Positions 1 through 8,284 of a DNA stretch of 36,444 bases are shown here, in pieces (within the stretch, counting starts at the first letter, position 1; each line of letters begins with the position of its first letter). The translations under genes were made by a program, and so were the position numbers. The stretch comes from Pseudomonadota bacterium (GTDB taxonomy: Bacteria > Pseudomonadota > Alphaproteobacteria > Acetobacterales > Acetobacteraceae), in the NCBI GenBank assembly GCA_021818425.1, contig JAKAEC010000017.1:1-36444 (forward strand), given 5' to 3'. Under the pieces are notes generated by a model, which was not told the origin of the DNA, did no database searches, and saw only the letters and a program-made list of their open reading frames with translations.

Positions 1-764
1 GGGCGGCAGGAACAAGAGCTTAGCGCCTGCGTCACGAATAGCTTTGCGCACGGCGGGGCTTTTGTGGCGGCCGAGATTATCCATCATGACGATGTCGCCG
101 GGCGATAATGTCGGGACCAAGAAGTGCTTGATGTAGGCGGCAAAGCTTTTGCCGTTGATTGGGCCGTCCAATACGCATCTGGCGTCGACGCGATCTGACC
201 GCAGGGCCGCCAGGAAAATGAGGGTTTTTCAACGGCTATGCGGAACTTTCACGAGCAGGGGCGCGCCTTGGGGCGACCAGCCGCGCGTGCGGGTCATATT
301 CGTCTTGGCCCGAGTCTCGTCCAGAAAAACCAGCCGTTCAGGTGCCAGCCGGCCCTGATATTTCTTCCAGAACCGGCGTTTGCGAGCCACGGCCGGACGA
401 TCCTGCTCGACGGCGAACAGCGTTTTTTGAAACTGAGCCTGACGTCACGAACCAGGCGCCAGACCGAGACCTTGCTGGTGACAATGCCGCGCTCGCCCCA
501 CTCAATCGCCAAGGCCCGCATCGTCAAATCCTTCTCCTCGGCCAGCCGGCCAAGAAGCCAAGCCTGGTGCGGCGCCAGAGCGCGAGACTGCTGGCGCCCT
601 TGCGGCTTTGCCGCCGCACTATCCGTCTGCCGCAGACGCTGCGACCACTTCACAGCACTCGCAACACTGACAGAAAACAGCGCTGCCACTTCCCGGCACG
701 AGCGACCAGACAAAACCGCCGCCGTAACACGTTCCCTCAAATCATTCGAATAATGCCGACCCAC
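1..764 (-). mobile_element. IS630-family transposase, broken and cut by window edge
   Basis: Read on the minus strand, the N-terminal helix-turn-helix part starts MGRHYSNDLRERVTAAVL (start near 764). The reading then moves to the -1 frame at a run of six A residues (423-428), after SFKK. The second frame gives VFLDETRAKTNMTR and, close to the window edge, IVMMDNLGRHK, which are the first two acidic residues of the IS630/Tc1 DDE catalytic triad. The third acidic residue would lie outside the window. Some IS630 transposases are made by programmed frameshifting at A-runs, so the frame change alone need not be damage. There is, however, an in-frame TGA at 229-231 where PHSR-W-KTLIF would be expected, so this copy is probably inactive. 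Terminal inverted repeats were not identified. Confidence 0.85.
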
Positions 765-839
765 CCCATGCTGACCTCCGATCCAGCAATAAGCTCGAAT
801 CAGATTTTCAGCCGCGCCGGAGTCCCAAAGCGATTCAAA

Positions 840-1909
840 TCAAAAGAAAGAGACTCTAGCCGCGGTGGCATCTTTCGGGAAGCCGTCGTCCAAGCCAACC
901 ATGCGAACCACGGCGATGATGCGGCGCGGCCCGCCGGCGCACAACAGAATGCGAATAGCTGCGGTGTTCATGGGATCGGCTAGTGCCTTGGTCATGCCCG
1001 CCTCGCCGCGATAATCGCGCTCATAATCATGCGGGCAGCAGCCATGTAGGTCGAGCGGCGCATCCAAGACACTGCTGTCCGGGCTCATCCCGGCCATCAA
1101 TCTGGCCAGCCAGACGATGGGCGATGGCGGCGTTTTCCTGTTGGGGTGAAATGATACCGATGGCCACCATCGCTTCCAGCACCCGAGTAGCGCGATTGGC
1201 GGCGGCCCGGGCATTCGCCAACGGGTTGAGCGTCGAAGGCGCCTTGGGAAGCCCGGCCAAAATGGCGGCCTGGGCCAAAGTGCGTCTAGCGGCAGGTTCA
1301 TTGAAATAGAGCCGCGCTTCAGCATCGACCCCATAGGCACCGCCGCCAAGATAGACGCGGTTAAAATAGATGCCCAAAATCTGGTCGCGCCTATAATGGC
1401 GACACAGCCAGATGGCGAGAAAGGCTTCCTGTACCTTGCGACGCAGGGTGCGTTGATTGCCGAGAAACAGGGTTTTGGCCACTTGCTGAGTAATGGAGCC
1501 CCCCTGCACGACACGGCGATGAACAAGGTCCGACGCCACAGAAGGAAAAATGCCCCAACAGTCGAACGGGCCGTGCTCATAAAACCGCCGGTCCTCAATG
1601 GCGATGAAGGCGGCCGGTACATATGGCGGCAGCGATGAGGGCAGCACCACTTAGCCCAAACACCGCCACAAGGTGGCCAGACTCATCACGCAGCCTGATG
1701 GCCGGGCGGCGCGCTTGTGTGATAGCAATGGCGGGATTAGGCAAGTTCCAGGTGAACCAAAGCGTCACCAGCCCTGTCCATACCGCCCCCAGACGGCCAG
1801 CATGACAAGCACCCGCGCCAGCGCCCAGCGCGACGGGGGACGGATAAAGACGCAAATGCAATTTGCATGGACAAGCATCGTCGTGCCCCGTCAACCATTG
1901 CAGAGGCAT
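840..1909 (-). pseudogene. Penicillin-binding protein 1a (bifunctional peptidoglycan synthase), decayed remnant
   Basis: The best-preserved part (1027-1650, minus) is a GT51 peptidoglycan glycosyltransferase domain with AAFIAIEDRRFYEH, VQGGSITQQVAKTLFL, RRKVQEAFLAIW and NRVYLGGGAYGVDAEARLYF, followed by AILAGLPKAPSTLNPLA. An upstream frame (about 1640-1780) carries a membrane-anchor-like stretch and RDESGHLVAVFG, which belongs before it, with a stop and frame change in between. A further frame change near 1780 separates another hydrophobic stretch. Downstream, the frame switches again to MTKALADPMNTAAIRI, resembling the transpeptidase SxN region but with Pro in place of the Ser. The segment that should hold the SxxK active site is missing, so there is an internal deletion. 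The tail ends next to the IS630 remnant. Intact proteins of this class are usually over 600 residues, so this is a multiply damaged pseudogene. Confidence 0.85.
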
Positions 1910-1935
1910 TCCGCCTCGGCTAGTGGACAGGCAGT

Positions 1936-2246
1936 GCGGGCGTGGCGAAACTGGTAGACGCAACGGACTTGAATAATTTGGGTGCGCGCGGGGAAACCCG
2001 CGACGTAGAACTGCTCAAATTCGGGGGACCCTCTTAAGTGGCAATCCCGAGCCAAGCCAGTGGCCGCGCAGGCGGCACTTGGAAGGTGTAGAGACTAGAC
2101 GGGCAGCGCCTAAAGCGCGAATGCGCCATGGCGAAGGTATAGTCCAGACTCCAAACGGTCCGAAGGGGCCGGCGGTGAAAACCGTGGGGGTATGAAAATC
2201 CGTTGGGAGTAATCCCGTGCCGGTTCGATTCCGGCCGCCCGCACCA
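1936..2246 (+). tRNA. tRNA-Leu (anticodon UAA), split by a group I intron
   Basis: The exons are 1936-1970 and 2195-2246. The acceptor stem is GCGGGCG (1936-1942) paired with CGCCCGC (2236-2242), followed by discriminator A and an encoded CCA (2244-2246). The D arm has GCG/CGC with the AAACTGGTAGA loop. The anticodon stem ACGGA/TCCGT encloses, after splicing, the seven-base loop CTTAAAA, giving anticodon UAA. The long variable arm GGGA-GTAA-TCCC is typical of leucine tRNAs, and the T arm is GCCGG-TTCGATT-CCGGC. No tRNA outside the Leu class fits. The intron sits between U34 and A35. Confidence 0.95.
1971..2194 (+). other. Group I self-splicing intron in the tRNA-Leu anticodon loop
   Basis: The 224-nt insert begins after U1970 and ends with G2194, as group I introns require (last exon base U, last intron base G). 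P1 can form between exon ACTT (1967-1970) and guide sequence GGGT (1980-1983), with a U.G wobble at the splice site. The conserved R element appears as TGTAGAGACTAGAC (2087-2100) and the S element as AAGGTATAGTCC (2134-2145). GACTA (2093-2097) and TAGTC (2140-2144) form P7. No homing endonuclease is encoded. The position after U34 is the same as in the well-known cyanobacterial tRNA-Leu(UAA) introns. The subgroup is probably IC3, which is an inference. Confidence 0.93.
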
Positions 2247-3327
2247 CCCGCCAAGGAGGGTAAAGGCAAACCACCTAAACACAACGCAGGTGGTAGCTGG
2301 TGTTCAGGTCATCGTTGCTGGCAAACCAAAGCGCGCACCAACCGTTGTTTGAATCCACCACAAGTCGAGCCTAACGTTGCTCTATACGGCGTAGTGACGT
2401 CTTTGGTTGTCTCGCTGCGAACGATTCGCATATACTCCTGACCGAACATGTGTATGTGCGAGTGCAGCGGGACACCAATTTGCGAGTTAGTTTAGATGAT
2501 GGGCAGCACGGCATCCGTCTGCCCGAGACGGAGCGCGAGGGTATTGATCTGATGGTTTTCCCGCCAAATTTCTAAAGCCATTTGCCTGAAACTGGCACTG
2601 AAAGGACGGTGTCACTATAACCTGTAAACTCTGCGTCCGCCGTCCGTGAATCAAGCCTTGCGCCGCCTTAAGCTACGGGGCAAGCACCCAGTTGCAGCCG
2701 ATCTCCGGCACCACGCGCGGCGGGGGACACGTCTAGCCAGCCGGTAATTAGCTCCTGCTTGAGGGCCTGTTCGTTTCGGCCGCCACGGCACTAGCCTGGG
2801 TAGTGGAGCAATGCAGGGTAAATTGAAGCATTCTAGACGTTTTTAGCCGGTTTAGCTTTGGCGGCAGTGGCGCCGATGTTCTGCGCGCCGGCGAGGCTTG
2901 GCCGACTAAGAAACGTGTACTTGGCGCGCCCATCCCCAAACGTCGGCGGCATTTTTAAAAACGGGCTGAGGACGCTATGCGGACCTCTCAATTATCTTTT
3001 CGAAGAGCTAGTCTCATTGGCCTATCCAATAGTGACGCCAGTTTTTTACAGCTCTGTGACTTGGCCTTCCTCAGGGCCCGGCACTAATGTTCGCTTTTTG
3101 CGCTCTATTACGGGCATGCCACCTGTGGAAGTGATCATGCGTGCTAATCAAGGCGAAATGTGTGATGCCGATATCGCCCGCACAAATGCCATGTAGCCAC
3201 GCTGGCCGTGGCAACAGCCTGCTCTGCATCGGCTACGACATAATCTGCGTACCGCAATCGGGATCAGGCACGCAAACGCATCCAAAAGCACTACATGATA
3301 CTTTTCATCGCGTCATTTCATAACGTC
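2247..3327. other. About 1.1 kb with no recognisable gene
   Basis: Both strands were read. The open frames are short (at most 112 codons), lack good ribosome sites and resemble no family I know. One start-less frame on the plus strand ends at about 2573 with GIDLMVFPPNF and could be the tail of a lost gene. The GC content falls towards the end of the stretch, just before the pha operon, where its promoter should lie. Confidence 0.5.
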
Positions 3328-3341
3328 TTAACTTAAATCAA
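3328..3341. promoter_or_regulatory. Possible FNR/Anr/FixK-type half-conserved box upstream of phaC
   Basis: TTAACTTAAATCAA matches 8 of 10 fixed positions of TTGAT-N4-ATCAA, with one perfect half-site. It lies 45-110 bp upstream of the candidate phaC starts in an AT-rich stretch. A possible -10 (TATGCT, 3364-3369) follows 22 bp later. Similar PHB-Pta-AckA clusters in rhizobia are, as I recall, low-oxygen induced. The match is too weak to stand alone. Confidence 0.35.
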
Positions 3342-3436
3342 AAACCAAATCGCCTGGCCATGCTATGCTAAAATTGGAGGGCATAATGGATATTTCAGGC
3401 GCGTCTCCCCAGTCATTGGCGGTGAAAGGAGGGGCT

Positions 3437-5161
3437 ATGTCTTCTTACATCGCCTTATCTTCAACAAATGCCGATCCTCTGGCATTTGACCGCTTTGTGC
3501 ATGCACAGCAGGCCCGGCTGACATCCGGTCTTTCTCCGTCGTCGTTCTGGCTTGCCTGCGCAGATTGGGCCATCCATCTTGCCAATGCGCCTGCGCGTCG
3601 GGCAACTTTATGCGCCGCAGCGGCAAAACAGTGGCAGCGGTATTTCAAGGCTTTGCTGGGCGAACATGTAGTTGACCCGACGCCACAAGACCACAGGTTC
3701 GCCAGCCGACTCTGGCAACAACCGCCCTATAGCTTGATTTACCAAGGGTTTCTGCTAGCCGAAGAATGGTGGGCGCAGGCGAGCGATGGCGGTCCGGAGG
3801 TTGGTCATCATAACCAGCAGATTGTCTCCTTCGCCGCCCGCCAATGGGTCGATATCTTTTCGCCATCCAATATTCCATGGCTGAACCCGGAAGTTATCGA
3901 AGCAACCGCAAAAACCAGCGGTCACAATTTCGTGGTTGGTTTCCATAACTTCCTAAACGATCTTCACGACACGCTGAACGGCACACCCGCCACCGCACAC
4001 GGTTTTAAGATTGGCAAGGATTTGGCATCAACACCGGGAAAAGTCGTTGCCCGCAACAAGTTGATCGAGCTGATCCAGTATGCACCATTAACAGAGGTGG
4101 TTCGGCCGGAGCCAGTGCTTATCGTTCCGGCATGGATCATGAAGTATTACGTTCTTGATCTCTCGCCTCACGACTCGCTGATTCGCTACCTCGTCGGGCA
4201 AGGCTATACGGTATTCACGATTTCATGGCGCAATCCTGGAGCCGAGCTACGCGATGTGGGGCTCGATGATTACCGACGCCTGGGGCCAATGGCAGCACTC
4301 GATGCGATCGAGGCCATTTGCGGCGACGTCCCCGTGCATGGCTGCGGTTACTGCCTTGGCGGCACGTTGCTTTCAATGACTGCTGCGGCGATGGCCCGTG
4401 ATCAGGACCATCGACTCAAGACTCTTAGCCTTTTTGCCGCCCAAACGGACTTCACCGAGGCAGGCGAATTGCAGCTCTTCATCAGTGAGGGACAACTTGG
4501 GTTTCTTGAAGACGTTATGGCCGTTGAAGGCACGCTTGATAGCAGGCAAATGGCTGGGGCGTTCCAGATGCTGCGATCTAACGATCTTGTATGGTCCCGC
4601 TTGATCAAGAGCTATCTGCTGGGAGAAACTGAATCGACAAACGATCTGATGGCCTGGAACGCGGACGGTACTCGCATGCCTGCACGCATGCACTCCGAAT
4701 ATCTAAGCCATTTCTTTCTCAATAACGATCTCGCAGAAGGCCGCTTCATTGTTGGCGGCAGGCCGATCTCGCTGAACGACATCCATCTGCCAGCCTTCGT
4801 GGTTGGCACCGAAACGGATCACATCGCGCCCTGGCGTTCAGTTTACAAATTACATCTTCTGAGTCCGGCCGAAATCACCTTTGTACTCACTTCAGGCGGC
4901 CATAATGCTGGAATTGTCAGTGAACCAGGCCGTCCGCACAGATTCTTCCGATCACAGACCCGCATGCCTGGCCGGCCCTATCAAGGGCCAGACGAGTGGT
5001 GCCAAACCGCGCATTTGCAGGACGGCTCCTGGTGGCCTTTCTGGGTGGAATGGCTTGACCGGCATAGTAGTGAGACCACCACACCCCCCTCTCTTGGTGC
5101 AGCGTCGAATGGCTATCCGGAGCTGGAAGATGCCCCCGGCACTTATGTGTTTGAACATTGA
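3437..5161 (+). CDS. phaC: Class I poly(3-hydroxyalkanoate) synthase
   Basis: PhaC polymerises (R)-3-hydroxyacyl-CoA, here probably 3-hydroxybutyryl-CoA, into PHA at the granule surface. The lipase-box-like motif GCGYCLGG carries the catalytic Cys (about residue 306 from this start). The Asp is in VVGTETDHIAPW and the His in LTSGGHNAGIV, completing the Cys-Asp-His triad. The N-terminal class I region with LIYQGFLLAEEWW precedes the alpha/beta-hydrolase core that begins around PVLIVPAWIMKYYVLDL. At 574 residues it is close to normal class I length. The frame is open from 3365. ATG 3386 has GGAGGG and ATG 3437 has AAAGGAGGGG in front, so both are usable; I chose 3437 for the stronger Shine-Dalgarno. 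It is the first gene of a tight operon and ends 10 bp before the phaJ-pta start. Confidence 0.95.
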   Translation: MSSYIALSSTNADPLAFDRFVHAQQARLTSGLSPSSFWLACADWAIHLANAPARRATLCAAAAKQWQRYFKALLGEHVVDPTPQDHRFASRLWQQPPYSLIYQGFLLAEEWWAQASDGGPEVGHHNQQIVSFAARQWVDIFSPSNIPWLNPEVIEATAKTSGHNFVVGFHNFLNDLHDTLNGTPATAHGFKIGKDLASTPGKVVARNKLIELIQYAPLTEVVRPEPVLIVPAWIMKYYVLDLSPHDSLIRYLVGQGYTVFTISWRNPGAELRDVGLDDYRRLGPMAALDAIEAICGDVPVHGCGYCLGGTLLSMTAAAMARDQDHRLKTLSLFAAQTDFTEAGELQLFISEGQLGFLEDVMAVEGTLDSRQMAGAFQMLRSNDLVWSRLIKSYLLGETESTNDLMAWNADGTRMPARMHSEYLSHFFLNNDLAEGRFIVGGRPISLNDIHLPAFVVGTETDHIAPWRSVYKLHLLSPAEITFVLTSGGHNAGIVSEPGRPHRFFRSQTRMPGRPYQGPDEWCQTAHLQDGSWWPFWVEWLDRHSSETTTPPSLGAASNGYPELEDAPGTYVFEH

Positions 5162-5171
5162 GGAGGCTGCC

Positions 5172-6614
5172 TTGTATCCCTCCCCCCCCGCCGCGGAAAT
5201 GATTGAAAACCGTACATTTGATGAAATCACCCTTGGCGAAAGCGCCAGCAGCGTACGGACCCTGACCCAAGAAGACATCGAGCTCTTTGCGTTGGTTTCC
5301 GGCGACGTGAATCCAGCGCATTTAGATCCTGCCTATGCGGAGACCGATCTTTTCCACAAGATCATCGTTCATGGAATGTGGGGTGGAGCACTGATCTCCG
5401 CTGTACTTGGAACCAAGCTCCCGGGCCCAGGCACAATTTATCTCTCGCAGGATTTGCATTTCCACGAACCGGTAGGAATCGGCGATACGATCACCGCAAC
5501 GGTCACCGCGCGAGAAAAAAATGCTGAGAAGAAACTGATTGTTTTTGACTGTCAGTGTGTGAACCAGAACGGACAGAAGGTCATTATTGGCACCGCCCAA
5601 GTGCAGGCTCCGGACGAGAAGGTCTGTCGCCCGCGGGTGGAATTGCCGGATGTTCGGCTCAACCGACATCAAAGCTTTCGGAGCTTGCTCTCCAGGGCAA
5701 CGGGCCAAGCCCCAGCAGTTGTCGCTGTTGCGCATCCTTGTGATTTCGTTACGATTGGTGCCGTAGCAGAGATGGTGACGGCCAAACTCATTGTGCCAAT
5801 CCTAGTCGGGCCGCAGGCGAAAATCCGAGCAGCGGCAACGGCTGCAGCAATCGATATTTCCGCGTTCCAGATTGTTGATGTCTCGCACAGCCATGCCGCG
5901 GCCGCGCGAGCAGTTGCCTTAGTAAAATCCGGCGAAGCCGAACTGCTAATGAAGGGCTCACTGCACACCGATGAACTCATGCATGAGGTTGTCTCGCCAG
6001 AGACCGGCCTTCGGAGCGAGCGACGACTCAGCCATGTTTACATCATGGATGTGCCAACATATCCAAGGCCACTATTGATCACGGATGCCGCCGTCAATAT
6101 CGCGCCGACGCTCGATGAAAAGCGCGATATCGTCCAGAATGCGATTGACCTTGCCCATGTTATGGGTGTTGAGACACCGCGTGTCGCTGTTCTGGGCGCG
6201 GTTGAAACCGTCAACCCGGAAATGCGTTCGACGCTTGATGCCGCAGCCTTATGCAAAATGGCCGATCGCGGACAAATTACGGGCGGCGTTGTCGATGGTC
6301 CACTCGCTTTTGATAATGCCGTCAGCCCAGAAGCGGCACGACAAAAAGGCATTGTTTCGTCGGTCGCCGGCCAAGCCGATATCCTGGTAGTGCCGGATAT
6401 CGAAGCAGGCAATATGCTGGCAAAACAGTTGACATTTCTGGCCGGTGCCGATGCCGCAGGAGTAGTTGTCGGCGCCAAGGTACCGATTATCCTTACCAGC
6501 CGGGCGGATTCCAGACGCACGCGTGTGGCGTCCTGTGCCGTTGCCGTGCTGATGGCTCAAGCACGCCGGGTAGCCACCACTCAAACCGCCTCCGCCACGC
6601 AGGGAGTTGCCTGA
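5172..6614 (+). CDS. Bifunctional (R)-specific enoyl-CoA hydratase / phosphate acetyl(butyryl)transferase
   Basis: The first ~140 residues are a MaoC/PhaJ hot-dog domain. The hydratase signature SGDVNPAHLD supplies the catalytic Asp and His, and FHKIIVHGMWGGALIS follows. From about residue 165 to the end is a Pta/Ptb domain (AEMVTAKLIVPILVGP, LLMKGSLHTDELMHEVV, HVYIMDVPTYPRPLLITDAAVNI). The hydratase makes (R)-3-hydroxyacyl-CoA from crotonyl-CoA for PhaC. The transferase swaps CoA and phosphate on acetyl- or butyryl-CoA for the next gene, the kinase. This fused form is a known family. The frame is open far upstream inside phaC, but TTG 5172 follows AGGAGG at the right distance; ATG 5199 is an alternative without a ribosome site. 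The stop overlaps the ackA start by one base. Confidence 0.93.
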   Translation: MYPSPPAAEMIENRTFDEITLGESASSVRTLTQEDIELFALVSGDVNPAHLDPAYAETDLFHKIIVHGMWGGALISAVLGTKLPGPGTIYLSQDLHFHEPVGIGDTITATVTAREKNAEKKLIVFDCQCVNQNGQKVIIGTAQVQAPDEKVCRPRVELPDVRLNRHQSFRSLLSRATGQAPAVVAVAHPCDFVTIGAVAEMVTAKLIVPILVGPQAKIRAAATAAAIDISAFQIVDVSHSHAAAARAVALVKSGEAELLMKGSLHTDELMHEVVSPETGLRSERRLSHVYIMDVPTYPRPLLITDAAVNIAPTLDEKRDIVQNAIDLAHVMGVETPRVAVLGAVETVNPEMRSTLDAAALCKMADRGQITGGVVDGPLAFDNAVSPEAARQKGIVSSVAGQADILVVPDIEAGNMLAKQLTFLAGADAAGVVVGAKVPIILTSRADSRRTRVASCAVAVLMAQARRVATTQTASATQGVA

Positions 6615-7870
6615 TGGCGCAAGCTGTCCTCGCCCTGAATGCTGGCTCCTCCAGCATAAAATTCGCTCTCGCGCAAATCGGTGAGGCGGCATCTCTTCAC
6701 CGTGCTATCAATGGCGAGATCGAGGGCATTGGCACCAGGGCGCATATGATTGCCCGGAGTAGCAAAGCAGAAATCCTCGCAGAACGCCGCTGGCCCACCA
6801 GGAACCAACCCACCTACGAGGCGCTGCTCGACACGCTGCTGAACTGGATCGAAACCCATATGGGCAAGAATTCACTCGCTGCAGTGGGCCACCGGGTTGT
6901 ACATGGCGGAAGCCGCTTCACGGCGCCCGTTCGCGTGACGCCGCTCGTTTTGGACGCGCTGGCCGGGCTAAGTCCGCTGGCGCCTCTGCACCAGCCGCAT
7001 AATCTTGCGCCGATCCACGCCATTTCAGCGATGCGCCCAGACCTGCCTCAAATCGCATGCTTTGACACCGCCTTCCACCACACCCAACCTGCAATTGCCA
7101 CGCGGTTCGCATTGCCGCGCGCCTATGAGGCCGAGGGCGTAAGACGATACGGCTTCCACGGCCTGTCCTATGAGTATATCTCCCGGCGTCTCAAGAAGAC
7201 CAACCCTGCCTTCGCCCATAGCCGGCTGATCGTCGCACACCTTGGCAACGGCGCCAGCCTATGCGCCATGAAGGATGGCCGCAGCATCGATACTACGATG
7301 GGATTTACTGCCCTGGACGGGCTCATGATGGGCACGCGCTGCGGCACCATAGATGCTGGCGTGCTGCTTTACATGCAACAGCAGAAAGCCATGACAGTCC
7401 AGCAGGTCGAGCACGTACTCTACAACGCGTCCGGCCTGCTCGGTGTATCCGGCCTCTCCAGCGACATGCGCATTTTACTGGCGAGTACAGATTCGCGGGC
7501 CAAGGACGCCATTGATCTTTTCGTCTATCGCATCGCGCGAGAAAGCGCAGCCTTGGCGGGATCGCTCGGCGGACTGGATGGATTTGTATTCACTGCAGGG
7601 ATAGGCGAACACGCAGTTGCAATCAGGGCGGCCGTCTGCGCGCGCTTGCGGTGGCTCGGCGTGCATCTCAACCCTGAGGCCAATCTTCGTGGCGCCACGC
7701 ATATCTCGGCACCGAACAGCCCAGTCGAGGTGCATATTATTCCGACCGACGAGGAAGCAATGATTCATCATCATACCCTCGAAAACATGAAGTCACAGGA
7801 CGTCTCGTACACTCATGACGCGCCGTCCGAAGTTGTCCGGACATTTACATCAACAGGAGACCGATCATGA
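6614..7870 (+). CDS. ackA: Acetate kinase (acetate/propionate or butyrate kinase family)
   Basis: It transfers phosphate from acyl phosphate to ADP, yielding ATP, in the cytoplasm. Family motifs are clear: VLALNAGSSSIKFAL at the N-terminus, VGHRVVHGG, CFDTAFHHTQP, RRYGFHGLSYEYIS, VAHLGNGASLCAMKDGRSID and FTAGIGEHAVAIRA. The length of 418 residues is normal, with a slightly long C-terminal tail after MIHHHTLENM. GGGAG lies 7 bp before the ATG, and TGATG joins it to the preceding transferase, implying translational coupling. With the Pta domain upstream it forms an acetyl-CoA to acetate ATP-yielding branch inside a PHB operon, useful when respiration is limited (inference). Confidence 0.95.
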   Translation: MAQAVLALNAGSSSIKFALAQIGEAASLHRAINGEIEGIGTRAHMIARSSKAEILAERRWPTRNQPTYEALLDTLLNWIETHMGKNSLAAVGHRVVHGGSRFTAPVRVTPLVLDALAGLSPLAPLHQPHNLAPIHAISAMRPDLPQIACFDTAFHHTQPAIATRFALPRAYEAEGVRRYGFHGLSYEYISRRLKKTNPAFAHSRLIVAHLGNGASLCAMKDGRSIDTTMGFTALDGLMMGTRCGTIDAGVLLYMQQQKAMTVQQVEHVLYNASGLLGVSGLSSDMRILLASTDSRAKDAIDLFVYRIARESAALAGSLGGLDGFVFTAGIGEHAVAIRAAVCARLRWLGVHLNPEANLRGATHISAPNSPVEVHIIPTDEEAMIHHHTLENMKSQDVSYTHDAPSEVVRTFTSTGDRS

Positions 7871-8280
7871 ACAACAATCCATTTTCCGACCTACGGCCGC
7901 ACCTAACAGCTCTGACAGAGGGAACATCGGGCAGTTCCATCCGCGCCCAACAGGCCATCCTCACCTTCCTCTTCTCCTCGGCACAGGCACAATTCGGCTT
8001 CAGCCGTGGCCTCGCCGAAGACATGACGGAGGCGCTCAAGGCTACGTCCGCCGCCACCCCGGCTGCAGCTTTACAAATGCTCGTGACACGGTGGCATGAC
8101 CGGTCCGAGCAGGCGATCGGCGAGTTCCGCCGTCTTAGCGATGAGCTACGCAACGATCTATACCAAGCCACCGCGGAACCGCTTGCTCAAGCAACGGCGG
8201 TCGCCACCGAAGCTGCCGAAAAAGTCTCTGAAGCAACAAGAACTGCAACACAAGCCATGACGCCACGCAAGAGTCGGTAA
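7867..8280 (+). CDS. Phasin (PHA granule-associated protein)
   Basis: This 137-residue protein is small, Ala-rich and largely helical, without cysteines or signal peptide. It contains QAQFGFSRGLAEDMTEALKA and RWHDRSEQAIGEFRRLSDELR, followed by an Ala/Thr/Glu-rich heptad-like tail ending in PRKSR. This composition and the position among PHB genes fit phasins, which coat PHA granules and control their size and number. AGGAGA lies 6 bp upstream of the ATG, and the start overlaps the ackA stop (ATGA). The assignment rests partly on context, because phasins diverge strongly in sequence. Confidence 0.8.
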   Translation: MNNNPFSDLRPHLTALTEGTSGSSIRAQQAILTFLFSSAQAQFGFSRGLAEDMTEALKATSAATPAAALQMLVTRWHDRSEQAIGEFRRLSDELRNDLYQATAEPLAQATAVATEAAEKVSEATRTATQAMTPRKSR

Positions 8281-8284
8281 CGCC

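Noticed and set aside
840-1622. 260-codon minus-strand frame taken as one gene
   Set aside because: Only its last ~50 residues look like a protein family (PBP transpeptidase region); the rest is out of frame with the glycosyltransferase domain, so it is part of the pseudogene.
2015-2284. Overlapping minus-strand open frames of 82-89 codons across the tRNA-Leu
   Set aside because: They lie over the group I intron and the tRNA 3' exon; the RNA structures explain the sequence and no protein family was recognised.
2858-3196. 112-codon plus-strand open frame before phaC
   Set aside because: No ribosome site, no family likeness and irregular composition; probably chance.
4881-5171. Long upstream extension of the phaJ-pta reading frame
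   Set aside because: The extension lies wholly within phaC in another frame. The MaoC domain starts only after 5199 and a good ribosome site precedes TTG 5172.
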